Shown here: positions 51,789-60,438 of the stretch, one piece after another
Layout of the letters: every line of letters starts with the position of its first letter
Position numbering within the stretch: the stretch's first letter is position 1
Made by a program: the position numbers and the translations under genes
Notes under the pieces: generated by a model
What the model was told of the DNA's origin: nothing
Databases searched by the model: none
The model's input: only the letters and a program-made list of their open reading frames with translations
Assembly (NCBI GenBank): GCA_017554745.1
Contig: JAFZHS010000013.1
Location: 230,964 to 294,963 of the forward strand
Direction: 5' to 3'
Origin: Clostridiales bacterium
GTDB lineage: Bacteria; Bacillota; Clostridia; Saccharofermentanales; Saccharofermentanaceae
DNA length: 64,000 nucleotides

Positions 51789-53911
51789 TGCCTTCAGAGA
51801 AGACACAGCATGAATTAAACGGATCAAATAAGGCGCGGTGCATGCATGCATCGCGCCTTCCTGAGTACAGACAGCCGTTCGGGGCAAGACCGTGCGCTTC
51901 TGATGTCGAGATCTTTTTCGACTGCTACAAGGAAGCGGCCAACGTCACGTTCTGCTACACGTACGGCCTTTATGATTTCTCATATCACGAAGAACCGATG
52001 TATTCGGTATCGGGCCTGGGAAGATACCGCGTAGGACTTATGCTTCCTAATGAACCGTCGATACTGTTTTACTGGTTCAGATTTAACTGCCCCGGCGATC
52101 TTGAAGGTCTTCCTGAGCATTTCAAGACTAATAACGGCGACTCATCCCTGATCACGCTCTACTACGGCGCATCTCTTGATCTGGCAGACGGTGAGGGCAC
52201 TTTATACGATTGCCCGCCGAGGGTAGGCGCTGACGAAGACAAGTATCCTTATGCTTTCCAGATCACGGTATACAACAGGGATTTCAAAACGCCTGATTTT
52301 CTTAAGGGCGCCATGATGTATCAGATCTTTCCCGACAGGTTCTCGAGAGATTCTTCGTTTGACTTCGCTAGAATGACAAGTCTCGACCCGAGGGAAGAGA
52401 GGATCTATCACGAGGACTGGAATGAGGATGTAGATACAAAGGGTAAGCCGGAGACAGGCTATCTTGCCTGTGATTTCTATGGCGGAAGCCTTAAGGGCAT
52501 CGAGGAGAAGCTAGATTACATCAAAGAGCTCGGCATCAATGTCTTATACCTGAATCCGATCTTCGAGGCCAGGTCTTCGCACAGATACGACACGGCTGAT
52601 TATCTTAATGTCGATCCGATACTTGGCGGCACTGCGGCTTTTATGAGCCTTCAGAACGCTTGTAAGGAACGGGGCATTAAGATCATCTTAGACGGCGTAT
52701 TCAGCCACACAGGCGCCGATTCGAGGTATTTCAACAAGTTTGACAGATATGACGGCGTAGGCGCTTACAAGGCCTATAGAGACGGCGAGGAGAGCCGTTA
52801 CCGCTCATGGTATAACTTCTACCGCAACGAAGACGGTTCCGTAGGATACAGATCCTGGTGGGGATTCCCCGATCTGCCTGACGTCAATGAGAACGATCTG
52901 TCATACAGAAGCTTCGTTTTCGGTAAGGGCGGAGTGGTAGATACATGGACTTCGAGAGGAGCTTCGGGCTTCAGGCTAGATGTGTCAGACGAGCTCCCGG
53001 ACAGCTTTATCAGGCAGATGAGAACTACCGTCAAGGAAAAACTCGGCGATGAAGGCGCGGTAATAGGCGAAGTATGGGAAGACGCTTCCAATAAGTGCAG
53101 TTACGGCTCGTACCGTGACTTCATGCTGGGAAATACCCACGATTCAGTTATGGGATATACGTTCAGGCATATCCTGCTCGATTTCCTCTGCGGATATATC
53201 GATGCGGATATCGCTGACTCAAGATTCGAAGGATACCGCGAGCGCTATCCGATGGAAGCTTACTATGCGATGATGAACCTTGTGTCTTCACATGATGTCC
53301 CAAGGATCATGACGGCGCTGTCCAAGCCCTGCGATACTGACGACAGGGATATCCAGCGCGGCTTCAAGGTCTCTTCACAGGACATTGACAGGGTATCATC
53401 TCTTGCCAAGATGGCATTTGCTTTCCAGACATGCTATATCGGTGCTTCGTGCATCTACTACGGAGACGAGATCCTCATGGAAGGATATAAGGATCCTTTC
53501 AACAGAAGGACTTACCCGTGGCACAAGACCGGATTAAGGCAGCAGGAGTCATTCGTTTTCTTCAAGCGTATCGCAGGCTTGAGGTCAGTGAACCAGTGCC
53601 TCAAGACCGGTTTCTACAAGACGCTTATGGCTGAAGGCGGTTCTTTTGCCATCGCAAGATATCTCAAGGAAGGCAAGGATGCATTCGGAAGGGACGCTTC
53701 CGGATCCAAAGCGATCGTACTCGTCATGAACCGTTCGGCTGAGCCGCTCTATGTCGATGCCGGCGAAAACTACGGCGCATATACATGTGTCCGCGCAGGC
53801 GATGACGAGGTGAGACCGCCTTTGTCTGAACAGCTTATAGTCGGAGGTGTCACCGGCGGAGTCAAAAAGCTCGGGATCAAGCCGTATTCAACGGTTTTCC
53901 TGGTATATTGA
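51788..53911 (+). CDS. GH13 alpha-glucan hydrolase (neopullulanase/cyclomaltodextrinase-like)
   Basis: From ATG 51788 the product is 707 residues. An N-terminal beta domain (about 25-175) precedes a GH13 barrel with MYQIFPDRFSRD, GFRLDVSDELPD (nucleophile Asp), GEVWEDAS (acid Glu) and SSHDVPR (third Asp). The order fits neopullulanase/cyclomaltodextrinase-type enzymes, which cut alpha-glucans and short dextrins. No signal peptide is seen, so it is intracellular and probably works in glycogen turnover with the operon. A strong hairpin covers codons about 15-24, and ATG 51842 in that hairpin is a possible alternative start. Confidence 0.9.
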   Translation: MPSEKTQHELNGSNKARCMHASRLPEYRQPFGARPCASDVEIFFDCYKEAANVTFCYTYGLYDFSYHEEPMYSVSGLGRYRVGLMLPNEPSILFYWFRFNCPGDLEGLPEHFKTNNGDSSLITLYYGASLDLADGEGTLYDCPPRVGADEDKYPYAFQITVYNRDFKTPDFLKGAMMYQIFPDRFSRDSSFDFARMTSLDPREERIYHEDWNEDVDTKGKPETGYLACDFYGGSLKGIEEKLDYIKELGINVLYLNPIFEARSSHRYDTADYLNVDPILGGTAAFMSLQNACKERGIKIILDGVFSHTGADSRYFNKFDRYDGVGAYKAYRDGEESRYRSWYNFYRNEDGSVGYRSWWGFPDLPDVNENDLSYRSFVFGKGGVVDTWTSRGASGFRLDVSDELPDSFIRQMRTTVKEKLGDEGAVIGEVWEDASNKCSYGSYRDFMLGNTHDSVMGYTFRHILLDFLCGYIDADIADSRFEGYRERYPMEAYYAMMNLVSSHDVPRIMTALSKPCDTDDRDIQRGFKVSSQDIDRVSSLAKMAFAFQTCYIGASCIYYGDEILMEGYKDPFNRRTYPWHKTGLRQQESFVFFKRIAGLRSVNQCLKTGFYKTLMAEGGSFAIARYLKEGKDAFGRDASGSKAIVLVMNRSAEPLYVDAGENYGAYTCVRAGDDEVRPPLSEQLIVGGVTGGVKKLGIKPYSTVFLVY
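51830..51859 (+). other. strong RNA hairpin at the start of the GH13 gene
   Basis: AAGGCGCG (51830-51837) pairs with CGCGCCTT (51852-51859), and the 14 bases between are themselves nearly palindromic (TGCATGCATGCA). No T-run follows, so it is not a terminator. It could slow translation or be a site for RNA processing between glgA and the GH13 gene. Confidence 0.6.
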
Positions 53912-53970
53912 CCTGCCCTCTTAAATACGCCCGTTCCGCCTATTTTTGTAATATTGATTTTTTAAAAGAT

Positions 53971-53979
53971 TGATATAAT
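53971..53979 (+). promoter_or_regulatory. extended -10 promoter (TGATATAAT) of the CapA-like gene
   Basis: A perfect extended -10 lies 54 bases before ATG 54034; a GAGAGG site precedes the start. Confidence 0.55.
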
Positions 53980-54033
53980 TGAAGTGCCGACAAGTAGTCG
54001 GCATTTCTACTTTTATTGAGAGGTATCGCTTTA

Positions 54034-55173
54034 ATGAAGCATTCCGGTGTTTTTAACAGGTTCAAGCTGCGCATGGCATTTGCCGCTGTGCTCGCGTTGT
54101 CTGTTGTCATGGCCGGATGCGCAGGCGATACAGCCGAGTCTGTTACGAGCGAGGGTACTGAGATCGAGCAGTCTGCCCATACAACGATCGTCCTTGAGAC
54201 TGTTGCGACTGAGACGCCTGTTACCAACACTCCGACACCTTCTCCGACTCCTGTCCCTACGCTTACTCCCGAACAGCGCACGGTTACCGTGTCATTTGCA
54301 GGCGACTGCACACTTACACAGGATTACAGGGCTTCGGTAAATAAGTTCGATTCCACGATCGGCGATGACATGACGTATTGCTTCAAGAATTGCGCTGAGC
54401 TTTTCCAGTCAGATGACATGACGCTCGTAAACCTCGAGAATCCCGTTACTGAGAGGACGAGCCATAAGAATAACCAGTATATCTTCAGGATGAAGCCTGA
54501 GAACCTTGAGATGCTTACGGTCGCAGGTATCGAGTCAGTCAATATCGCCAACAACCATACACAGGATTTCCTCCAGGACGGACTTGAGGATACGAGAAAG
54601 AATCTCGATGATCACAACATCATCTGGAGCGACGATAAGAACGGCGCGATCTTTACCACTTCGCGCGGCATCAAGATCGGCATGGTAGGCCTTGGCAATG
54701 ACACGAGCGCTTCCCAGGTCTATAAGATCATCGACCAGCTCAGGGAAGACGGGGCTGTCATTATTATCGCTTCCTGCCATTTCGGCCAGGAGGGCGTCTA
54801 TGAGCCTACTGAAAGACAGAAGAAAGTAGCCCACGAGCTCATCGATTACGGCGTTGATATCGTTGTCGGAACACACCCGCACCGTCTCCAGCCGATCGAA
54901 AAGTACAACGGCCATTACATCTTCTATTCGCTCTCGAACTTTTGTTTTGGTGGAAATTACTCATTATCAGACCCCGATTCTGTAATAATTCAATGCGATT
55001 TTATTATGGACGGGTCGGGCACTAAATGCGTAGACTATAGACTGAGGATTTATCCTTATTCTCAGACTTCAACAAGACCCGGAAACGACTTCTGCCCGAA
55101 GCCTTACGCTTGGGAATCGGAAGAGTATTTCAGGGTCCTGTCGCGCCTTAACTGGGCGCAGGGCGACGAGTAA
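54034..55173 (+). CDS. CapA/PgsA-family lipoprotein
   Basis: From ATG 54034 (GAGAGG at 10 bases) the product is 379 residues. A lipoprotein signal ends in VMAGC (acylated Cys29). A Thr/Pro-rich linker (about 55-85) leads to a CapA domain: VSFAGDCTLTQ, NLENPVT, NIANNHTQD, CHFGQEGVYEPTERQK and GTHPHRLQPIEKYNG. This calcineurin-like fold is found in proteins needed for poly-gamma-glutamate capsule synthesis and in proteins of unknown role. No capBC genes are near, so a capsule function is not supported. Confidence 0.87.
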   Translation: MKHSGVFNRFKLRMAFAAVLALSVVMAGCAGDTAESVTSEGTEIEQSAHTTIVLETVATETPVTNTPTPSPTPVPTLTPEQRTVTVSFAGDCTLTQDYRASVNKFDSTIGDDMTYCFKNCAELFQSDDMTLVNLENPVTERTSHKNNQYIFRMKPENLEMLTVAGIESVNIANNHTQDFLQDGLEDTRKNLDDHNIIWSDDKNGAIFTTSRGIKIGMVGLGNDTSASQVYKIIDQLREDGAVIIIASCHFGQEGVYEPTERQKKVAHELIDYGVDIVVGTHPHRLQPIEKYNGHYIFYSLSNFCFGGNYSLSDPDSVIIQCDFIMDGSGTKCVDYRLRIYPYSQTSTRPGNDFCPKPYAWESEEYFRVLSRLNWAQGDE

Positions 55174-55206
55174 CGCCCATACTATTTTTGAAGGCAGGTG
55201 CAGGTT

Positions 55207-55713
55207 ATGGCTGACAACAAAGTTCTCGTGGTAATGGGTTCCGATTCTGATTTCCCCGTAATGGAAGGCTGCTTTAAGATGCTTAACAAGTTCGGCGTCG
55301 GATTCAAGGCAACTGTAGCTTCTGCTCACAGAACACCTGACAAGGCCATGGCTCTTGCAAGAGGCGCTGAAGCTGAAGGCTTTAAGGTCATTATCGCAGC
55401 TGCAGGCCTTGCAGCTCACTTAGGCGGCGTTCTTGCTGCCAATACCGCACTCCCGGTTATCGGAGTTCCCTGTAAGGGCGGCGCTCTTGCTGGTGTAGAT
55501 GCTCTCTATGCGACAGTTCAGATGCCCACGGGCATTCCCGTAGCGACCGTAGCGATCGACGGCGGATCCAATGCCGCTATCCTCGCTTGCCAGATGCTCG
55601 CTATAAGCGATCCTGAACTCATGCAGAAGATCAAGGATTACAAGGCAAGCCTCGCTTCTTCAGTAGAGGAGAGAGATGCAAGACTTCAGCAGAAGATTGC
55701 TGAGATGAATTAA
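55207..55713 (+). CDS. purE: N5-carboxyaminoimidazole ribonucleotide mutase
   Basis: ATG 55207 follows GCAGGTGCAGG; the product is 168 residues. The start VLVVMGSDSDFPVM, the SAHRTPDK loop and AAGLAAHLGG are the PurE class I substrate-binding features. It carries out the carboxylation-related step from N5-CAIR to CAIR in purine synthesis. It opens a run of purine genes (purE, purF, purN, purO, purH part) on the same strand with gaps of 19-63 bases. Confidence 0.95.
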   Translation: MADNKVLVVMGSDSDFPVMEGCFKMLNKFGVGFKATVASAHRTPDKAMALARGAEAEGFKVIIAAAGLAAHLGGVLAANTALPVIGVPCKGGALAGVDALYATVQMPTGIPVATVAIDGGSNAAILACQMLAISDPELMQKIKDYKASLASSVEERDARLQQKIAEMN

Positions 55714-55776
55714 GCGTTATTTGGAACGTGGGTCCATTAACATAGAACAATTTAAGCAAAGGACGGAGACAGGCAA

Positions 55777-57183
55777 ATGAGCGGAGTTTTCGGATGTTAT
55801 GACATCAAGGGAAGCAAACAGAATGTAACGAGAGATACTTACTACGGTATTTTCTCCTTGCAGCACAGAGGACAGGAATCATGCGGTATCGCAGTTAACG
55901 ACGATGGTTCTTTCCTGGTACATAAGGCTTCCGGTCTTGTTACCGATGTTTTCGATGAGGTCACATTATCAGCACTTGCAGGAACATGTGCTATCGGACA
56001 TACAAGAGGCGGCTCCCCCAGAGAGAACGGCACGGATGCCATCCAGCCTATCTCCATCAAGTCCCGCGTAGGCAATATCGCGCTTACATCTGATTCGGTC
56101 ATCATGAATGCCAACAAGATCAGAGACGGTCTTAAGGACCAGGGCGCCATCTTCCAGACAAATACAGATTCAGAGATCATCCTCTCACTGTTCTCCCGCA
56201 ACAGGATCAGAACAGAGGACTGCGAGCACGCTATCCTTGAGACGATGAAAGAGATCCACGGCGTATATGCCATGGTATTCATGACAGAAGATAAGATGAT
56301 CGGCGTCAGAGACCCCTACGGAATCAGACCTTTGATCCTCGGCAAACTCGGTGACAAGTATTACATCTCTTCCGAATCCTGCGCTCTCGACGCTATCGGA
56401 TGCGAGACCGTAAGAGACTTCCTGCCCGGTGAGATCATCACTATCTCCAAGGACGGCATGAGCTCCATCCTTTACGACGAAGCAGTCGAAAAGAAGGACG
56501 CCAAGGTATGTGTTTTCGAGTATGTTTACGTCGCAAGACCTGACTCCGTTATCGACAAGATGTCCATCTTCGATTCAAGATACAGAGTAGGCATGGCCCT
56601 CGCAAAGGAGAGCCCTGCAGACGTTGATCTCGTCATCGGCGCACCTGACTCCGGTAATGCCGCAGCTGAAGGTTTTGCAGCAGGTATGGGCATCCAGTAC
56701 GGCGCAGGACTTCTCAAGAACAGATATGTCGGAAGAACGTTCATCAAGAGCACACAGCAGCAGAGAGAACTTGCAGTAAGAATGAAGTTCGCTGCTCTTA
56801 AGACAGCCATCAAGGACAAGAAGATCGCCATCGTTGACGACTCTCTTGTAAGAGGTACTACAACAAAGCACATCATCTCATTCTTAAGAGAGAACGGCGC
56901 CAAGGAAGTACACGTAAGACTTGCTTCTCCGCCGGTTAAGTTCGGCTGCTGCTACGGCGTTAACGCTTCTACAGAAGCAGAGCTCCCTGCGAGCACAAAG
57001 ACCGTTGAAGAGATCCGTGAAATGATCGGTGCTGATTCACTCGCATACATCAGCCTTGAGTCTTTGAGAGCTTCTCTTAACACTATCGACTGCGGCGTAT
57101 GCTCCGCATGCTTCGACGGCAACTTCATCGCAGGCAAGCCTGAGGACGATGAAGAGAGCATTCATAAGGTTAAATACAACTAA
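55777..57183 (+). CDS. purF: amidophosphoribosyltransferase with a degenerate glutaminase site
   Basis: This 468-residue protein aligns with PurF along its length. The synthase half is complete: the PRPP loop IVDDSLVRGTT and the flexible loop KNRYVGRTFI. The four Cys positions of the Bacillus-type Fe-S cluster also look kept (KVCVFEY, GCCYG, CGVCSAC). The N-terminal glutaminase half is altered. The nucleophilic Cys after the initiator Met (CGVFG in normal PurF) is Ser (MSGVFG). The oxyanion Asn-Gly (HNGN) is replaced by TSDS. RYST-type residues after the GHTR Arg read GGS. Glutamine use is therefore unlikely; ammonia may be the nitrogen source. Confidence 0.9.
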   Translation: MSGVFGCYDIKGSKQNVTRDTYYGIFSLQHRGQESCGIAVNDDGSFLVHKASGLVTDVFDEVTLSALAGTCAIGHTRGGSPRENGTDAIQPISIKSRVGNIALTSDSVIMNANKIRDGLKDQGAIFQTNTDSEIILSLFSRNRIRTEDCEHAILETMKEIHGVYAMVFMTEDKMIGVRDPYGIRPLILGKLGDKYYISSESCALDAIGCETVRDFLPGEIITISKDGMSSILYDEAVEKKDAKVCVFEYVYVARPDSVIDKMSIFDSRYRVGMALAKESPADVDLVIGAPDSGNAAAEGFAAGMGIQYGAGLLKNRYVGRTFIKSTQQQRELAVRMKFAALKTAIKDKKIAIVDDSLVRGTTTKHIISFLRENGAKEVHVRLASPPVKFGCCYGVNASTEAELPASTKTVEEIREMIGADSLAYISLESLRASLNTIDCGVCSACFDGNFIAGKPEDDEESIHKVKYN

Positions 57184-57202
57184 TTAACAGGAGACTACTT
57201 TA

Positions 57203-57823
57203 ATGAAGATAGCAGTGTTTGTATCAGGCGGAGGCACTAATCTCCAAGCGATAATAGACAATACCAAGGATGGTATCCTTAAGGATATTGAGATCGTTCT
57301 CGTGCTGTCATCTTCAAAGGATGCTTATGCTCTCGAAAGAGCTGCAAACAACGGCATCAAGTCCTGTGTAGTTTCCAAGAAGGATTTTGATTCTATCGAG
57401 GCGTGGGATGAAGCAGTCGTTAAGGCTGTTGACGAGTCCGGAGCAGAGCTTATCGTGCTCGCGGGCTACCTGTCTTTGATGGGACCCAAGGTCGTTGCTA
57501 AGTATTCCAACCGCATCATCAATATCCATCCGGCTCTTATCCCTTCTTTCTGCGGCGCGGGAATGTACGGAATAAGGCCTCACAAGGCTGCTCTTGCAAA
57601 GGGCGTAAAGGTATCAGGCGCTACAGTACATTTCGTAAACGAGAATTACGATGAAGGCCCGATCCTTCTGCAGAAGGCCGTAGATGTGCTGCCTGACGAT
57701 ACTCCCGAGACTTTGCAGAGAAGGATCATGGAGCAGTGCGAATGGAAGATCCTGCCGCAGGCCATAAGGCTTATTGCAGACGGCAAAGTAATAATCGAGA
57801 ACAACATCTGCTACGTTAGATAA
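57203..57823 (+). CDS. purN: phosphoribosylglycinamide formyltransferase
   Basis: This 206-residue folate-dependent enzyme formylates GAR. Family marks are FVSGGGTNLQAII at the start, the catalytic INIHPALIPSF (Asn, His) and the Asp in NYDEGPILLQ. The loop GAGMYGIRPHKAALAKGVKVSGATVHFV contributes the formyl-folate site. It lies 20 bases after purF, and an ACAGGAG site precedes the ATG. Confidence 0.95.
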   Translation: MKIAVFVSGGGTNLQAIIDNTKDGILKDIEIVLVLSSSKDAYALERAANNGIKSCVVSKKDFDSIEAWDEAVVKAVDESGAELIVLAGYLSLMGPKVVAKYSNRIINIHPALIPSFCGAGMYGIRPHKAALAKGVKVSGATVHFVNENYDEGPILLQKAVDVLPDDTPETLQRRIMEQCEWKILPQAIRLIADGKVIIENNICYVR

Positions 57824-57851
57824 AACTGTTATTAAATTTTGGAGGTGCCAT

Positions 57852-58568
57852 ATGATCACACAGAACCTGAGCAAGATCTTAACTGAGAATGCTTATCCCG
57901 GAAGAGGAATCGTTATCGGTAAGTCCGATGACGGCAAGTACGCAGTTACTGCTTACTTCATCATGGGAAGAAGCGTCAATTCCAGAAACCGCGTATTCAC
58001 TGCTACAGAAGACGGAATCAAGACAGAGGCTTTCGATCCTTCGCTTCTTACAGATCCGCACCTCATCATTTATTCACCCGTAAGAGTCCTTGGCAACAAG
58101 ACTATCGTTACAAACGGTGATCAGACTGACACTATCTATGAGCTCATGGACAAGCAGATGACTTTCGAGCAGTCATTAAGATGCAGAGAGTTCGAAGATG
58201 ACGCTCCGAACTACACTCCGAGAATCTCCGGCATCATGCACGTCGAGAACGGCACATACAATTACGCTATGTCCATCTTGAAGAGCGATGACGGCGATCC
58301 GGCTTCCTGCGAGCGCCATACATACACATACACGAATCCCAAGGCCGGCGTAGGCAGATTCATCCACACATACATGGGTGACGGCAGCCCGCTTCCTTCT
58401 TTCGAAGGCGAGCCTGAGAAGGTTGAGATCAAGGGCGATATCGACACTTTCACAAACGAAGTCTGGACAAGCCTTAACGAAGACAACAAGGTATCTCTTT
58501 TCGTAAGATACATTGACATCGCTACAGGCGCAGCAGAGACCAGGATCGTAAATAAGAACGTTAAATAA
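57852..58568 (+). CDS. purO: IMP cyclohydrolase, archaeal PurO type
   Basis: This 238-residue protein resembles the PurO-type IMP cyclohydrolase (PF07826) first known from Archaea, not the PurH cyclohydrolase domain. Supporting segments are GRGIVIGKSDDGKYAVTAYFIMGRSVNSRNR, the RVLGNKTIVTNGDQTD region and RHTYTYTNPKAGVGRF. It is next to a formyltransferase that lacks a cyclohydrolase domain, so the last two steps of IMP synthesis are done by separate proteins. A GGAGGTG site precedes the ATG. Confidence 0.85.
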   Translation: MITQNLSKILTENAYPGRGIVIGKSDDGKYAVTAYFIMGRSVNSRNRVFTATEDGIKTEAFDPSLLTDPHLIIYSPVRVLGNKTIVTNGDQTDTIYELMDKQMTFEQSLRCREFEDDAPNYTPRISGIMHVENGTYNYAMSILKSDDGDPASCERHTYTYTNPKAGVGRFIHTYMGDGSPLPSFEGEPEKVEIKGDIDTFTNEVWTSLNEDNKVSLFVRYIDIATGAAETRIVNKNVK

Positions 58569-58594
58569 TCAATTCGAAAATAAGGAGAACGACA

Positions 58595-59776
58595 ATGTCT
58601 AACGAGATGCAACTCAAGTACGGATGCAACCCTAACCAGAAGCCTTCCAGAATCTTCATGAAGGACGGCTCAGAGCTTCCCATCGAAGTGTTGAACGGCA
58701 AGCCCGGTTATATCAACCTTTTGGACGCTTTCAACGGCTGGCAGCTTGTTAAGGAATTAAAGGAAGCTACAGGTCTTCCCGCAGCAACTTCTTTCAAGCA
58801 CGTTTCACCTGCAGGCGCTGCAGTAGGCAAGCCCCTTTCTGAGACAGAAGCAAAGATCTACTTCGTAGATGATCTTGGCGAGCTTTCTCCCATTGCCTGC
58901 GCTTACGCAAGAGCAAGAGGCGCAGACAGAATGTCTTCTTACGGCGACTTTACTGCTCTTTCCGATACATGCGACGCCATCACGGCTACAATGCTCGCAA
59001 GAGAAGTATCTGACGGCATCATCGCTCCCGATTACACACCCGAAGCTCTTGAGATCCTTAAGACAAAGAGAAAGGGCACATATAACGTAATCAAGATCGA
59101 TGCTTCATATAAGCCCGCTCCGATCGAGACAAAGGACGTTTTCGGCGTTACTTTCGAGCAGGGAAGAAACGAGTTCGAGATCAATCACGCTCTCCTCGAT
59201 AATATCGTTACAGATAATAAGGACATCCCTGAGGATAAGAAGATCGACCTCTTGATCTCCCTCATCACACTCAAGTACACTCAGTCCAATTCCGTCTGCT
59301 ACGTTAAGGACGGCCAGGCTATCGGAATCGGCGCAGGCCAGCAGTCAAGAATCCACTGCACAAGACTTGCAGGCAACAAGGCTGACAACTGGTGGCTCAG
59401 ACAGAGCCCTCAGGTTCTTGGTCTCCAGTTCGTTGACGACATCCGCCGTCCCGACAGAGACAACGCGATCGACGTTTACATCTCTGACGAGTACGAGGAT
59501 GTCCTCGCAGAAGGCACATGGCAGAATATCTTCAAGGTTAAGCCCGCTGTATTCACAAGAGAAGAGAAGAAGGCATGGCTCGCCAAGAACGACAACGTAG
59601 CTCTCGGTTCTGACGCATTCTTCCCCTTCGGTGACAACATCGAGCGTGCCCACAAGAGCGGCGTTAAGTACATCGCAGAACCCGGCGGATCCATCCGTGA
59701 CGACCATGTCATCATGACATGCAACAAGTACGGCATCGCAATGGCGTTCACCGGAATGAGACTGTTCCACCATTAA
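58595..59776 (+). CDS. purH: AICAR formyltransferase (PurH formyltransferase domain only)
   Basis: This 393-residue protein covers only the transformylase part of PurH (normally about 515 residues, with an N-terminal cyclohydrolase). It opens directly with MQLKYGCNPNQKPS, the segment that starts the transformylase domain. The catalytic Lys-His pair (TSFKHVSPAGAA) and the QQSRIHCTRLAGNKAD loop are present. With the neighbouring PurO-type enzyme it completes IMP synthesis. It is last in the purine run. Confidence 0.93.
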   Translation: MSNEMQLKYGCNPNQKPSRIFMKDGSELPIEVLNGKPGYINLLDAFNGWQLVKELKEATGLPAATSFKHVSPAGAAVGKPLSETEAKIYFVDDLGELSPIACAYARARGADRMSSYGDFTALSDTCDAITATMLAREVSDGIIAPDYTPEALEILKTKRKGTYNVIKIDASYKPAPIETKDVFGVTFEQGRNEFEINHALLDNIVTDNKDIPEDKKIDLLISLITLKYTQSNSVCYVKDGQAIGIGAGQQSRIHCTRLAGNKADNWWLRQSPQVLGLQFVDDIRRPDRDNAIDVYISDEYEDVLAEGTWQNIFKVKPAVFTREEKKAWLAKNDNVALGSDAFFPFGDNIERAHKSGVKYIAEPGGSIRDDHVIMTCNKYGIAMAFTGMRLFHH

Positions 59777-59788
59777 TACGGATCACGA

Positions 59789-59822
59789 ACACCTCCGACA
59801 GGCACTTGGCCTCCGGAGGTGT
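59789..59822 (+). terminator. probable terminator after the purine genes
   Basis: A 9-bp stem (ACACCTCCG with CGGAGGTGT) encloses a second small stem (AGGC/GCCT). The tail ATTGTTTG has few consecutive T, so it may be weak. Confidence 0.55.
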
Positions 59823-59857
59823 ATTGTTTGTATATGTAAGAAAAACGGAGAATTGTT

Positions 59858-60430
59858 ATGGAAGAAGAGAATAAGTCATTAGAAGCCGAAAAAGCAGAGG
59901 CTGATGTAGCAGTCGCAGAAGCACCGAAAGAGGCAGAACCGCCTTTGGCACCTGAGGCTAAACCTGCTGCAGTTGAGACTGCGGCTGTAAAAGCAGTTGT
60001 TGAGAACAAGATAAAAGACGGCAAGTATGCCGATTATTCCGAGCACGACCTCCTTACCGAACTTATCAAGCTTGAAAAGCGAACGGCTAAGAGGACCGGA
60101 ATAGTAGCATTCGCGCTGATTGCCATAGCCTTGGTAGTAGTAGTTTCGGCGGTCTTTCTTGTCCCGCAGCTCATGAATACTTTGTCAGCTGCAGAAAACA
60201 CTCTGGAACAGACTTCAGGACTTATAGAGAACGTTAACGATTCTCTTGACGGAATGAATGTTATGATCTCTGATGTTAATACTGTATTAGATGACAATAC
60301 CGCAGCTTTATCAGAGGCCGTAACCAAGATAAGCAATATAGACGTTGAAGGTCTTAATAAATCAGTCGAAGAACTTAACAAAGCAGTGGAAAAACTCAAT
60401 AAGCTTTTTGGAAGCAATAAGACTGCCTGA
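59858..60430 (+). CDS. single-pass membrane protein with extracytoplasmic coiled coil
   Basis: This 190-residue protein has an acidic, Ala/Glu-rich N-terminus (residues 1-50), a linker, one membrane helix (about 82-104) and a C-terminal region with heptad-like repeats (about 108-185: LEQTSGLIENVNDSL, then VEELNKAVEKLNKLF). No known domain is recognised. It is 8 bases upstream of a response regulator, so it probably belongs to the two-component operon and may act as an accessory sensor. That role is inferred from position only. Confidence 0.65.
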   Translation: MEEENKSLEAEKAEADVAVAEAPKEAEPPLAPEAKPAAVETAAVKAVVENKIKDGKYADYSEHDLLTELIKLEKRTAKRTGIVAFALIAIALVVVVSAVFLVPQLMNTLSAAENTLEQTSGLIENVNDSLDGMNVMISDVNTVLDDNTAALSEAVTKISNIDVEGLNKSVEELNKAVEKLNKLFGSNKTA

Positions 60431-60438
60431 GGGAAATT

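Noticed and set aside
54034..55173. CapA-like gene as part of a poly-gamma-glutamate capsule locus
   Set aside because: No CapB ligase or CapC partner is in the neighbourhood, and CapA-fold lipoproteins are widespread without capsule genes.
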